From Mailhella sp. (GTDB taxonomy: Bacteria > Desulfobacterota > Desulfovibrionia > Desulfovibrionales > Desulfovibrionaceae): a stretch of DNA of 16,312 bases. The stretch's first letter is position 1; each line of letters begins with the position of its first letter. The notes beneath the pieces are model-generated. The model had not been told where the DNA came from and searched no databases. It saw only the letters and a program-made list of their open reading frames with translations. The position numbers and the translations under genes are program-made. The DNA lies in NCBI GenBank assembly GCA_017522745.1, contig JAFWYI010000017.1:1-16312 (forward strand). The letters run 5' to 3'. This document shows positions 1-7,223 of the stretch, piece by piece.

Positions 1-1
1 C

Positions 2-820
2 TGTGCCGTTGTCCAGCCCATGGACATCGAGTGCGGTGCGGGTACCTTCAACCCTTCCACCTTCCTGCGCGTCATCGGGCCGGAACCCTGGGCCGCCGCC
101 TACGTTGAACCTTCTCGTCGTCCTACGGACGGCCGCTATGGCGACAACCCCAACCGTCTGCTGCATTATTTCCAGATCCAGGTCCTCATGAAGACTGCTC
201 CGGCCGATCCTCAGAAGATTTATCTCGACAGCATCAAGGCTCTTGGCATCGATCCTGCCAAGCATGACATCCGTTTCGTGGAAGACGACTGGGAATCTCC
301 CACCCTCGGTGCCTGGGGCCTTGGTTGGGAAGTGTGGCTCAACGGTATGGAAGTTTCTCAGTTCACCTATTTTCAGCAGGTGGGCGGCATCGACCTCGCT
401 CCTGCCAGCGTGGAACTGACCTACGGCCTTGAACGCCTCACCATGTATCTGCAGGGTGTGGAATCCGTGTTCGATCTCAAGTGGAACGACAAGATCACCT
501 ATGGTGATGTCTACCATCAGAACGAATACGAACAGTCCTGCTACAACTTCGACCAGTCCGATGCGGCCATGCACCTCCAGCATTTCAATGACTATGAAAA
601 GGAATGCCTGCGTCTCATCGAAGCCAAGCTGCCTCTCCCGGCTTACGATTACTGCATGAAGTGTTCGCACACGTTCAACCTGCTGGACGCGCGCGGCGCT
701 ATTTCCATCACCGAACGCGCGGGCTACATCGCCCGTGTCCGCACGCTGGCTTCCGGCGTGGCCCATCTCTATGCCGCTCAGCGCGAAGCCATGGGTTATC
801 CCATGCTGAAGAAGGGATAG
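2..820 (+). CDS. glyQ: Glycyl-tRNA synthetase alpha subunit (5' end outside window)
   Basis: Alpha (catalytic) subunit of the heterotetrameric alpha2beta2 glycyl-tRNA synthetase, which charges tRNA-Gly with glycine in the cytoplasm. The frame is open from base 2, and the first in-window residues already match the family ([11 protein letters not shown], then [22 protein letters not shown]). Further family blocks are [62 protein letters not shown] and [19 protein letters not shown]. Compared with the E. coli protein about 25 N-terminal residues are missing, because the window starts inside the gene; the ATG at 20 is an internal Met. The C-terminus is complete and its stop lies 4 nt before glyS, so the two subunits are co-transcribed and probably translationally coupled. 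Confidence 0.97.
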   Translation, partial: CAVVQPMDIECGAGTFNPSTFLRVIGPEPWAAAYVEPSRRPTDGRYGDNPNRLLHYFQIQVLMKTAPADPQKIYLDSIKALGIDPAKHDIRFVEDDWESPTLGAWGLGWEVWLNGMEVSQFTYFQQVGGIDLAPASVELTYGLERLTMYLQGVESVFDLKWNDKITYGDVYHQNEYEQSCYNFDQSDAAMHLQHFNDYEKECLRLIEAKLPLPAYDYCMKCSHTFNLLDARGAISITERAGYIARVRTLASGVAHLYAAQREAMGYPMLKKG

Positions 821-824
821 TACC

Positions 825-2918
825 ATGAGTCATTTCGTTCTCGAACTCGGCGTGGAAGAACTTCCCGCCCGTTTCCTCGCTTCTCTCGAACGCGAACTCA
901 ACGACCGTTTTGCCGCTCTTTTTGCTGAGAACGGCCTCACCTATGATTCCATTGCCGTGAGTACCACCCCCCGCCGTGCTGTTCTGCATGTGCGCGGTCT
1001 GCTCGAAGCTACTCCTGTGCGCGAAGAAGTGGCCCTCGGTCCGTCCGTGAAGGCTGCCTTCGATGCCGATGGCAACCCCACCAAGGCCGCTCAGGGCTTT
1101 GCCCGCGGTCAGGGCGTGGATGTGGCCGACCTCTTCCAGCAGGAGACCCCCAAGGGCGTGTATGTGGCCGCCCGCAAGACCGTTGGTGGCGCTTCTGCCT
1201 CCTCCATCATTGCCGAAGCCGCTCCTGCCATCATCGGCTCTCTGCCTTTCCCCAAGCGTATGCACTGGGGCGAAAGCCGTTTCCTGTTCGCTCGTCCTCT
1301 GCGCTGGGTGCTGGCACTCATGGATAAGGAAGTCGTTTCCTTCAAGGTGGCCGATATCGAATCCGGCCGCATGACCGTGGGGCATCGCGTCCACGGTAAG
1401 GGCCCGCACGAAGTGGCCTGCGCCTGCGAATACGACAAGGTACTTGCTGAAAAGTGCGGCGTCACCGTTTCCGGTGCCGATCGCCGTAAGGTGGTCATCG
1501 AAGGCGGCAACGAACTCGCCAAGACCGTGAACGGCCGCATCATGTGGAAGGATAGCCTGCTCGACGAAGTACAGGGTCTCTCCGAACATCCTGTGCCTGT
1601 CATGGGCGATTTTGATCCCAGCTTCCTTGAACTGCCCTCCATCGTGCTGCTCACCAGCATGGAAACGCATCAGAAGAGCTTCGGTGTGGAAGGCGAGGAC
1701 GGCAAGCTCCTGCCTCATTTCCTCACCGTGTCCAACGTGTCTTCCCTCGAACCTGCCCTCGTGAAGAAGGGCTGGGAACGCGTGCTCCGCGCGCGTCTCG
1801 AAGACGCCCGTTTCTACTGGAACACTGATATGAAGGCTTCCTTCGAGGTGTGGAAGGAAAAGCTCGACCATGTCATCTTCCTCGGTCCGCTCGGCTCCAT
1901 GGGCGACAAGTGCCGCCGACTCTCCGCTCTTTGCGAATGGCTGGCCGCTCAGCCCGGTATCGCCGGCGGTTCCGTGAACGCTGCTTCCGCCGCTGTGGCT
2001 GGTCGCTGCGCCAAGGCTGACCTCGTTTCTCAGATGGTTGGCGAATTCGACACCCTTCAGGGTATCATGGGCACGATCTACGGTCATAAGATGGGTCTCG
2101 ACCCCGTGGCCGCCGACGCACTGGCTGAACAGTACCTGCCCGCCGGTCCTGAGACCCCTGTTCCCGCTACCGACCTTGGCGCCATCCTTTCCATGGCGGA
2201 CAAGGCCGACACCCTCGTGGGCTGCTTCGGTCTCGGCAACATCCCCACCGGCGCTGCCGACCCCTTCGCTCTGCGCCGCTGTGCCCTCGGTATCGCCCGC
2301 ATCCTCATCGAAAAGGGCTGGCGTCTGCCCGTGGAAGAACTCTTCGCCAAGGCTCAGGCTCTGTACGCTGAAGACATCCGCTGGAAGCTGGAAAAGCCCG
2401 AAGCTCTCGCCAAGCTCAACGAATTCTTCGCTGGCCGTGTGAAGAACCTCTTCCTCACGCAGGGCAACGACACCCTGCTGGTGGAAGCCGTGATGAACGC
2501 CGGCTCTTCCGACGTGTGGGCCGCCTCCCGTCGCCTTGCCGCTCTTGTGACTGAAGCCGCTAAGCCCGGTTTTGCAGATAATGCCCAGACCTTCAAGCGA
2601 GTGACCAATATCCTGCGCAAGCAGGGCGCTGGTGCTACTGGTGCCTTCCGTGCCGAACTTCTGGCTGAAGAACCGGAAAAGGTCCTTGCCGCCGCCCTTA
2701 CTGATATGGCCGCTAAGTTCGACGCCCTGTGGGCTGAAGACCGCTTCGATGAACTCCTGGCTCTCATGGATGGTATCCGTCCTGCCGTCGATGATTTCTT
2801 CAATGGAGTCATGGTCATGGCGGAAGATCCTGAACTGCGTGCCAACCGCCTCGATCTGCTTCAGGCCCTGCTTTCCAAGATGGGCCGCCTTGCCGACTTC
2901 TCTGCTTTGCAGATGTAA
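825..2918 (+). CDS. glyS: Glycyl-tRNA synthetase beta subunit
   Basis: Beta subunit of the alpha2beta2 glycyl-tRNA synthetase; it supplies tRNA binding to the GlyQ catalytic subunit. The product is 697 aa, close to the 689 aa of E. coli GlyS, and is collinear with it: N-terminal LELGVEELPARFL, then LPFPKRMHWG, GHRVHGKGP, LLDEVQGLSEHPVPVMGDFD, KLLPHFLTVSN, LEDARFYWNTD, the HD-like middle section (LGSMGDKCRRLS, EFDTLQGIMG, YLPAGP), DPFALRRCALGIARI, and the C-terminal DALR-type anticodon-binding region (RVTNILRKQ, FNGVMVMAEDPELRANRLDLL). The ATG sits 4 nt after the glyQ stop. No terminator with a U-tract follows; a promoter for rpsT begins 15 nt downstream. Confidence 0.97.
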   Translation: MSHFVLELGVEELPARFLASLERELNDRFAALFAENGLTYDSIAVSTTPRRAVLHVRGLLEATPVREEVALGPSVKAAFDADGNPTKAAQGFARGQGVDVADLFQQETPKGVYVAARKTVGGASASSIIAEAAPAIIGSLPFPKRMHWGESRFLFARPLRWVLALMDKEVVSFKVADIESGRMTVGHRVHGKGPHEVACACEYDKVLAEKCGVTVSGADRRKVVIEGGNELAKTVNGRIMWKDSLLDEVQGLSEHPVPVMGDFDPSFLELPSIVLLTSMETHQKSFGVEGEDGKLLPHFLTVSNVSSLEPALVKKGWERVLRARLEDARFYWNTDMKASFEVWKEKLDHVIFLGPLGSMGDKCRRLSALCEWLAAQPGIAGGSVNAASAAVAGRCAKADLVSQMVGEFDTLQGIMGTIYGHKMGLDPVAADALAEQYLPAGPETPVPATDLGAILSMADKADTLVGCFGLGNIPTGAADPFALRRCALGIARILIEKGWRLPVEELFAKAQALYAEDIRWKLEKPEALAKLNEFFAGRVKNLFLTQGNDTLLVEAVMNAGSSDVWAASRRLAALVTEAAKPGFADNAQTFKRVTNILRKQGAGATGAFRAELLAEEPEKVLAAALTDMAAKFDALWAEDRFDELLALMDGIRPAVDDFFNGVMVMAEDPELRANRLDLLQALLSKMGRLADFSALQM

Positions 2919-2933
2919 GGTCTACGGCAGGAC

Positions 2934-2963
2934 TTGACATAAACTGAGAAGGCGCATAAGAAT
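2934..2963 (+). promoter_or_regulatory. Predicted sigma70 promoter of rpsT
   Basis: A perfect -35 box TTGACA (2934-2939) is followed after 17-18 bp by a -10-like TAAGAA/AAGAAT (2957-2963). Transcription would start near 2970, leaving a leader of about 80 nt before the rpsT GTG. It lets the ribosomal protein gene be expressed independently of glyQS. The -10 falls inside the left arm of a 12-bp inverted repeat (2951-2999). Confidence 0.6.
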
Positions 2964-2999
2964 AACCGTTCCGGCAATAACGGGCGGTTCTTATGCGCC
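2951..2999 (+). repeat. 12-bp perfect inverted repeat in the glyS-rpsT intergenic region
   Basis: GGCGCATAAGAA (2951-2962) and TTCTTATGCGCC (2988-2999) are perfect reverse complements with 25 nt between them, where a second small stem (CCGTT/AACGG) is possible. No U-run follows the right arm. In read-through RNA from glyS it would be a strong hairpin. From the rpsT promoter only the right arm is transcribed, since the left arm overlaps the -10. It could be a processing hairpin, a weak terminator, or a DNA operator. Confidence 0.7.
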
Positions 3000-3052
3000 C
3001 GACACTGTATCGCATCACACCCCGTAAGGGGCTACCATTTGGAGGAATTCCC

Positions 3053-3319
3053 GTGGCCAATCATGCTTCCGCTATCAAGCGTCATAAGCAGAGTGTTAAG
3101 CGTAACGCCCGTAACCGTGCCGCCCGTACCCGCATCAAGAACGTGGTGAAGGCCGTGCGTACCGCTATCCAGAACAACGACAAGGCTGCTGCCGAAGCCG
3201 CCCTTGTGACCGCTACTTCCGTTATGTCTAAGATCGCCGGTAAGGGCATCGTGCATTGGAAGAACGCTTCTCGCAAGGTGTCTCGCCTCGCTAAGGCTGT
3301 CAACGCCATCGAAGCCTAA
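3053..3319 (+). CDS. rpsT: 30S ribosomal protein S20
   Basis: Primary 16S rRNA-binding protein of the small ribosomal subunit, 88 aa. The start is GTG at 3053, giving (M)[20 protein letters not shown], which aligns with the start of other S20 proteins. It is preceded by GGAGG (3041-3045) at 7 nt. An upstream in-frame ATG at 2993 lies in the inverted repeat and has no ribosome-binding site, so it was not used. The protein is very basic, with the usual two long helices and the conserved K-G-x-[IV]-H block ([16 protein letters not shown]). The E. coli rpsT also uses a non-AUG start tied to autoregulation, so the GTG here may be functionally meaningful. It has its own promoter and a terminator 27 nt after the stop. 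Confidence 0.96.
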   Translation: MANHASAIKRHKQSVKRNARNRAARTRIKNVVKAVRTAIQNNDKAAAEAALVTATSVMSKIAGKGIVHWKNASRKVSRLAKAVNAIEA

Positions 3320-3345
3320 TTTTTCGCTTCCTCGTGAAGCTTCTA

Positions 3346-3373
3346 GGGAGAAGGTTTATGCCTTCTCCCTTTT
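3346..3373 (+). terminator. Rho-independent terminator of rpsT
   Basis: GGGAGAAGG (3346-3354), a 6-nt loop, CCTTCTCCC (3361-3369) and then TTTT. The 9-bp stem is perfect. A smaller hairpin GCTTC/GAAGC (3326-3340) precedes it. Confidence 0.88.
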
Positions 3374-3474
3374 GGTGTTTAAGTTTTTAAAAGGAAATTC
3401 TAGGTTCGTGCGAAAAAGCCATATCAAGAAAAAAGCATATCTCAAAAGTTATGAAATTTTCATAGATAAGTAAT

Positions 3475-3502
3475 AAGCTCCTGTTATCGCAGGGGCTTTT
3501 TT
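3475..3502 (+). terminator. Second + strand terminator with no obvious gene before it
   Basis: AAGCTCCTG (3475-3483), loop TTATCG, CAGGGGCTT (3490-3498) and TTTT. The stem is 9 bp with one G-U pair. It lies 101 nt after the rpsT terminator. The AT-rich stretch between them (3374-3474) has no ORF and no convincing promoter. It may be a back-up terminator for rpsT or hold the end of an unrecognised small RNA. The whole gene-free stretch 3320-3647 thus holds two terminators and the hmp promoter/operator. Confidence 0.75.
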
Positions 3503-3537
3503 ATTTTGGCGGTGATATCGAGCTAAAAAGAAAAATC

Positions 3538-3567
3538 TTGACAGAAAATAATAATAGTAGCTATTAT
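3538..3567 (+). promoter_or_regulatory. hmp promoter with palindromic operator over the -10
   Basis: Perfect -35 TTGACA (3538-3543), 18-bp spacer, -10 TATTAT (3562-3567, 5 of 6 to consensus). A perfect 7-3-7 palindrome ATAATAG-TAG-CTATTAT (3551-3567) covers the spacer end and the -10. This placement is typical of a repressor operator. The AT-rich ATAAT/ATTAT half-sites resemble Fur/PerR-family boxes, but the repressor is not proven. A 6-bp hairpin CCGTAC/GTACGG (3591-3614) lies in the leader, and GGAGG (3639-3643) precedes the ATG. Confidence 0.65.
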
Positions 3568-3647
3568 CAATTTATAAGATGTGCCTGCAGCCGTACAAAA
3601 ACATTCTGGTACGGTCCACTATGAAATCTTGATCCGCTGGAGGAACC

Positions 3648-4856
3648 ATGCTCACGCCTCGCCAGATAGAACTCATCAAAGCCACGGTTCCCGTACTTCG
3701 TGAACACGGGGTAGCCCTGACCTCTCATTTCTACAAAAGGATGCTTTCCGGCAATCCGGAAGTGAAGAATCTTTTCAATCAGGCCCATCAGGCCAAGGGG
3801 CATCAGCAGCGAGCGCTTGCGGCCGCCGTTCTGGCGTACGCGGAGAATATCGAAGATCCCACGCCTCTGCTCCCCGCAGTTCGTCATATCGCAGTCAAGC
3901 ATTGCACTATAGGTGTCCGCCCCGAACAGTACGCTATCGTGGGCAAGCATCTTCTCGCCTCGATCCGTGAAGTCCTTGGCGATGCCGCCACCGATGAACT
4001 CGTCGACGCATGGGCGGCCGCGTACGGACAGCTCGCCGATATCCTTATCGGGGCCGAGAGCGGTATCTACCAGCAGCTTGCCACGGTCGAGGGCGGTTGG
4101 TCCGGCTGGCGTCCTTTCCAGGTCGTGCGCCGTGAGGACAGCAGTGCCGATGTCGTGAGTTTTTACCTCAAGCCTGCGGATGGCGGCAGTCTTCCGGCCT
4201 TTGAGGCAGGGCAGTTCGTGTCTGTCCGCGCTTTTATCAAGGAACTCGGTCTTTCCCAGCCGCGTCAGTACACGCTGAGCGCTGTGGAAGGCGGCGAAGT
4301 CCTGCGTATTTCCGTGAAGCGTGAACGTCCGGCAGATGCACCTCAGGGTGCTATGTCCAATCATCTGCACGACCATCTGCACGAAGGCGATATGATCGAA
4401 GTTTCGGCTCCGCTTGGCGATTTCGTCCTGAAGGAAGGCGATTCCCCGGTCGTATTGTTCTCTGCAGGCATCGGCATCACGCCTATGGTGGCCATGCTGG
4501 GGGCACTGGCTCGTAAGTCGCCTTCGCGCCCTGTCCAGTTCATCCACGTGGCACGTGATAGCCGTCATTTTCCCCATATGACGGAGGTGGAAGAGCTTAT
4601 CACCAGCCTGCCTAAGGCTAAGCTCAAGGTATTCTACACTCGGCCTGGAGCGGATGATGCCGTGCGCTGTGCCTGTGTGGGGCGGCCGAACTCCACGTCC
4701 CTGAAAGCGCTGGAGCTTCCCGCTGATGCGGATATTTACCTTTGTGGCCCTGTTCCCTTTATGGACGCACAGCGCAGGGCGTTGACTGAGTGTGGCTTTG
4801 CGCCTTCTCAGATACATTATGAGGTGTTCGGAACGGGCGAAATGGCTTGTGCGTGA
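3648..4856 (+). CDS. hmp: Flavohemoprotein, nitric oxide dioxygenase/reductase
   Basis: Cytoplasmic flavohaemoglobin of 402 aa that converts NO to nitrate with O2 and NAD(P)H, and reduces NO slowly without O2. An N-terminal globin domain (about 1-140) carries the haem ligand His85 (VKHCTIGV), distal Tyr29 (HFYKRM), Gln53 (GHQQRA) and Tyr95 (PEQY). A ferredoxin-reductase module follows: FAD-binding RQYTLS near 205-210, ISVKRE, then the NAD-binding SAGIGITPM and the terminal CGPVPFM. Length and order match E. coli Hmp (396 aa). The gene is monocistronic, between a strong promoter with a palindromic operator and a strong terminator. In an anaerobe of this type it would serve against host- or nitrite-derived NO, alongside NrfHA further downstream. 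Confidence 0.96.
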   Translation: MLTPRQIELIKATVPVLREHGVALTSHFYKRMLSGNPEVKNLFNQAHQAKGHQQRALAAAVLAYAENIEDPTPLLPAVRHIAVKHCTIGVRPEQYAIVGKHLLASIREVLGDAATDELVDAWAAAYGQLADILIGAESGIYQQLATVEGGWSGWRPFQVVRREDSSADVVSFYLKPADGGSLPAFEAGQFVSVRAFIKELGLSQPRQYTLSAVEGGEVLRISVKRERPADAPQGAMSNHLHDHLHEGDMIEVSAPLGDFVLKEGDSPVVLFSAGIGITPMVAMLGALARKSPSRPVQFIHVARDSRHFPHMTEVEELITSLPKAKLKVFYTRPGADDAVRCACVGRPNSTSLKALELPADADIYLCGPVPFMDAQRRALTECGFAPSQIHYEVFGTGEMACA

Positions 4857-4878
4857 TCAGGAAGGTTCCGACACTTCG

Positions 4879-4910
4879 CGGCCTCTGCTTCGGCAGGGGC
4901 CGTTTTTTTT
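4879..4910 (+). terminator. Rho-independent terminator of hmp
   Basis: CGGCCTCTGC (4879-4888), TTCG tetraloop, GCAGGGGCCG (4893-4902) and eight Ts. The 10-bp stem has one G-U pair. It lies between convergent hmp and the peptidase gene; the U-run serves only the + strand. Confidence 0.93.
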
Positions 4911-4928
4911 GAGCCCGGGACAGGGGAG

Positions 4929-5678
4929 TCAGTTTTTCCTGCGGATGCCGAGGGCCAATGTCTGACCGTCGCGGCAGATCTTTTCTGCACCGTGTTCGTG
5001 CAGGCGCCAGGCTTCACCATAAAGAGTTTCCTGTCCGTTCACGGAAAGCACATAACTGCCGTCCGGCAGGGCGAGGAAGAAGCGGCCAGGGCTGTCGGGG
5101 TGGGTGATATCCTCGAAAAGACGCTTGCCGTCGAGATGCGAGTCACGAAGCATCTGATAGTGGGGGAGAATGTTGATATCCGTGAGGTCCAGCCCCGGGA
5201 TGAAGCGACGGTAGTGCGGATCGAGGGATTCCCCATCGAGTTCCGGTTGAGCGTAGACCATGTCGGCACAGTTCATAGTTCCGGCGCTGATACCCATGAC
5301 GATGCCGTCGAAGCGCGACAGCGACTGCCGCATGTCGAGTTTATCGAGAAAAGCGTTCTGCGTGGGAACATGACCGCCGCAGAGTAGGATGAAGTCGAAG
5401 GAGCGTACGCGGCTGGCGCTGAACTCCGTCGTGCGGTCATCCCATATTTCCAGCGAAGAGAAGGAAAAGCCGCGCCGTTTGAGGATGACGCCCATCTCGT
5501 CGCGCAGGATATCGTTGAATTCGGTGTCATGCGGGTCGGCGGCAAGCATGAGGCAGCGGGAATCCTCACGCCAGAATCGCCGCAGATTTTCCACGAGGCG
5601 GTTCTTGTCGTCGAAACCGTCAACGATGCGGCTGTTATCAAGAGGGCCAGTAGGACTGCTGGTAAGAAAGAGGACCAT
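4929..5678 (-). CDS. Peptidase S51-type (PepE/cyanophycinase-like) protein
   Basis: A 249-aa protein of the class I glutamine-amidotransferase-like fold used by the serine peptidases PepE (alpha-aspartyl dipeptidase) and cyanophycinase. Visible landmarks are the N-terminal strand MVLFLTSSP, the LLCGGHVPTQNAFL segment (98-111), the nucleophile elbow GISAGT with Ser131 (129-134), and a downstream candidate catalytic His173 in ILPHYQ. These support a Ser-based hydrolase acting on small peptides in the cytoplasm; the exact substrate cannot be read. The start is ATG at 5678, with AGGAG 5 nt upstream. It is monocistronic, convergent with hmp and divergent from perR, sharing a 283-bp AT-rich control region. 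No signal peptide or membrane segment is seen. Confidence 0.85.
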   Translation of the reverse strand: MVLFLTSSPTGPLDNSRIVDGFDDKNRLVENLRRFWREDSRCLMLAADPHDTEFNDILRDEMGVILKRRGFSFSSLEIWDDRTTEFSASRVRSFDFILLCGGHVPTQNAFLDKLDMRQSLSRFDGIVMGISAGTMNCADMVYAQPELDGESLDPHYRRFIPGLDLTDINILPHYQMLRDSHLDGKRLFEDITHPDSPGRFFLALPDGSYVLSVNGQETLYGEAWRLHEHGAEKICRDGQTLALGIRRKN

Positions 5679-5787
5679 GGAGACTCCTTTTGCGCTTTCC
5701 CTTCAGGTTTGAACCAAGATGGCGCGGATAGCAAGCTCTGGATATGCTGGAACGTGCCGGAAACCGAAAAGAGGGGCATATCGACGA

Positions 5788-5917
5788 GCTATTCTCAATA
5801 AGGAGTTGCTTTCGGAGTGCTTTTTGTTGATGTAATATATTGAAATAATAGGTGTAAAAAATAAATCAGGAATTATTTCGATTTGCTATTGACAACAATT
5901 CTCGATAACGATATCTT
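5788..5917. promoter_or_regulatory. Divergent control region between peptidase gene and perR
   Basis: For perR: -35 TTGACA (5889-5894), 17-bp spacer, -10-like TATCTT (5912-5917). An 11-base motif ATTCTC[A/G]ATAA occurs twice on the + strand, at 5791-5801 and inside the perR spacer at 5898-5908, and ends near GATAACGATATC. The first copy sits in GCTATTCTCAAT, which matches 11 of 12 bases of GCTATTATCAAT in the hmp operator (3560-3571). An 8-bp inverted repeat GAAATAAT (5842-5849)/ATTATTTC (5872-5879), centres 30 bp apart, lies between. These are candidate sites for a Fur/PerR-family repressor; no clear promoter for the minus-strand gene was found. Confidence 0.5.
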
Positions 5918-5961
5918 CTCTTCAACAAGCCATGAGAAACACAGTATTTTGAGGAGCTACA

Positions 5962-6384
5962 ATGCCCAAGACGAGAATGACGAATCAGCGTCGAGTGATT
6001 CTGGAAGAACTGCGCAAACTGCATACTCACCCCACGGTGGATGAACTTTACACTATCGTGAAGGCGCGTATGCCGCACATCAGTCTGGGCACGGTCTACA
6101 GGAATCTCGATCTGCTGACTGAGACCGGCGAAGTTCTGAAGCTGGATTCTGCTGGCTCCATGCGCCGCTATGATGGACACATCGAACCGCACAGGCATGT
6201 GCGCTGCCGTGTCTGCGGATGTATCGGCGATATTTTTGATGCCGAGGCCGATACTCCCAAAGTAGAGGAACTCAATGTCCCCGGCTTCACCGTCACTTCC
6301 GTTCGTGTTGAGTATGATGGCATTTGCGATAAGTGCCGCGCCGAACAGGAAGCTGCTGAAAAACAGGCCGCCCAGGCTTGTTAA
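5962..6384 (+). CDS. perR: PerR-type peroxide-sensing repressor (Fur family)
   Basis: Fur-superfamily metalloregulator, 140 aa: N-terminal winged helix (MTNQRRVILEEL ... SLGTVYRNLDLL) and C-terminal dimerisation/metal domain. Aligned by eye with B. subtilis PerR, every regulatory-metal ligand has a counterpart: His23 (H37), Asp71 (D85), His77 (H91), His79 (H93) and Asp90 (D104). Asp at the last position, where Fur proteins usually have Glu, favours a peroxide sensor over an iron-uptake Fur. The structural zinc site is Cys82-x2-Cys85 and Cys122-x2-Cys125. Rubrerythrin, a classic PerR target, follows 63 nt downstream. The start ATG is preceded by GAGGAGC. Repeated ATTCTCGATAA in its promoter spacer suggests autorepression. 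Confidence 0.88.
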   Translation: MPKTRMTNQRRVILEELRKLHTHPTVDELYTIVKARMPHISLGTVYRNLDLLTETGEVLKLDSAGSMRRYDGHIEPHRHVRCRVCGCIGDIFDAEADTPKVEELNVPGFTVTSVRVEYDGICDKCRAEQEAAEKQAAQAC

Positions 6385-6447
6385 AATCATTGAAGTAGAA
6401 GCACAAAGCCATTACTCATAACTTCAAACCACGCACAGGAGTTAACT

Positions 6448-7011
6448 ATGAAGAGCCTCAAGGGTACCCAGACCGAAAAGAATATCCTCACCGCTTTCGC
6501 CGGCGAATCTCAGGCCCGTAACCGCTACACCTTCTTCGCTTCTCAGGCCAAGAAGGACGGCTATGTGGAAATGTCCAAGGCCTTCGCCGAAATCGCCGAC
6601 CAGGAAAAGGAACACGCCAAGCGTCTGTTCAAGTTCCTCGAAGGCGGCGAAGTGGAAATCACCGCTACGTTCCCCGCTGGTGTCATCGGTACCACTCTCG
6701 ACAACCTGAAGGCCGCTGCCCACGGTGAGTTCGAAGAACATTCCGATATGTACCCCACCTATGCTGATATCGCCGACGCTGAAGGCTTCCCCGTCATCGC
6801 CGCTGCCATGCGTAACATCGCCATCGCCGAACAGGAACACGAACGCCGCTTCCTCGCCTTTGCCAAGGCTATCGAAGAAGACACCGTGTTCAAGTCTGCC
6901 GAACCTCGCGTGTGGCGCTGCCAGAACTGCGGCTTCACCCACACCGGTACTGAAGCTCCCGCCATGTGCCCCGCCTGCGCTCATCCCCGCGATCATTTCC
7001 AGGCTATGTAA
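6448..7011 (+). CDS. rbr: Rubrerythrin, NADH-linked peroxidase
   Basis: Cytoplasmic non-haem di-iron peroxidase of 187 aa that reduces hydrogen peroxide in anaerobes. The ferritin-like four-helix domain carries the diiron ligands Glu20, Glu53, His56, Glu94, Glu97, and Glu128/His131, in the spacing of the D. vulgaris protein (one residue longer in the last pair). A C-terminal rubredoxin-type FeS4 domain has Cys158-x2-Cys161 and Cys174-x2-Cys177 (WRCQNCG ... MCPAC). AGGAG precedes the ATG. It may be read from the perR promoter; a weak possible own promoter (TTGAAG at 6390) lies in the gap, where ATTACTCATAA (6411-6421) loosely resembles the motif seen before perR. Confidence 0.97.
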   Translation: MKSLKGTQTEKNILTAFAGESQARNRYTFFASQAKKDGYVEMSKAFAEIADQEKEHAKRLFKFLEGGEVEITATFPAGVIGTTLDNLKAAAHGEFEEHSDMYPTYADIADAEGFPVIAAAMRNIAIAEQEHERRFLAFAKAIEEDTVFKSAEPRVWRCQNCGFTHTGTEAPAMCPACAHPRDHFQAM

Positions 7012-7072
7012 TGATGAATGAACTGGAGAGCTGACTGTTCCTCGTAAGGGGCTGACTGAACTCTGGACGGAC

Positions 7073-7111
7073 AAGGGTCGATTTCCTGCATAAGGGAATC
7101 GGCCCTTTTTT
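7073..7111 (+). terminator. Rho-independent terminator of rubrerythrin
   Basis: AAGGGTCGATTTCC (7073-7086), 7-nt loop, GGGAATCGGCCCTT (7094-7107), then Ts to 7111. The 14-bp stem includes two G-U pairs. Confidence 0.92.
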
Positions 7112-7152
7112 ACAGGCGCGCCACTTGAGTTAAGTCTGGCAGTTGTTCATAC

Positions 7153-7196
7153 TTGTGAGGTCCATCACTGTTTTCGACCAAACAATTTTCTAGACT
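7153..7196 (+). promoter_or_regulatory. Crp-type operator and -10 of the Crp-family gene
   Basis: TTGTGA-GGTCCA-TCACTG (7153-7170) has the TGTGA-N6-TCA(C) layout of Crp/HcpR sites. Its centre is 29.5 bp before a -10-like TAGACT (7191-7196), which puts it near -41.5, the class II activator position; there is no good -35. The same sequence design and distance occur before nrfH, which suggests autoregulation by the product of the next gene. Confidence 0.6.
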
Positions 7197-7223
7197 TCCT
7201 CCAAATTTTGGAAGGAGCAAAGC

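Noticed and set aside
708..2087. 459-codon open frame on the minus strand inside glyS
   Set aside because: It lies opposite a full-length, well-matched glyS; its His/Gly-rich composition is typical of the antisense of a GC-rich gene.
2993..3052. ATG at 2993 as the rpsT start (20 extra residues)
   Set aside because: No ribosome-binding site, placed in the inverted repeat; GTG 3053 has GGAGG and matches the S20 N-terminus.
3567..4817. 416-codon minus-strand frame opposite hmp
   Set aside because: Antisense shadow; hmp has promoter, ribosome-binding site and all conserved residues.
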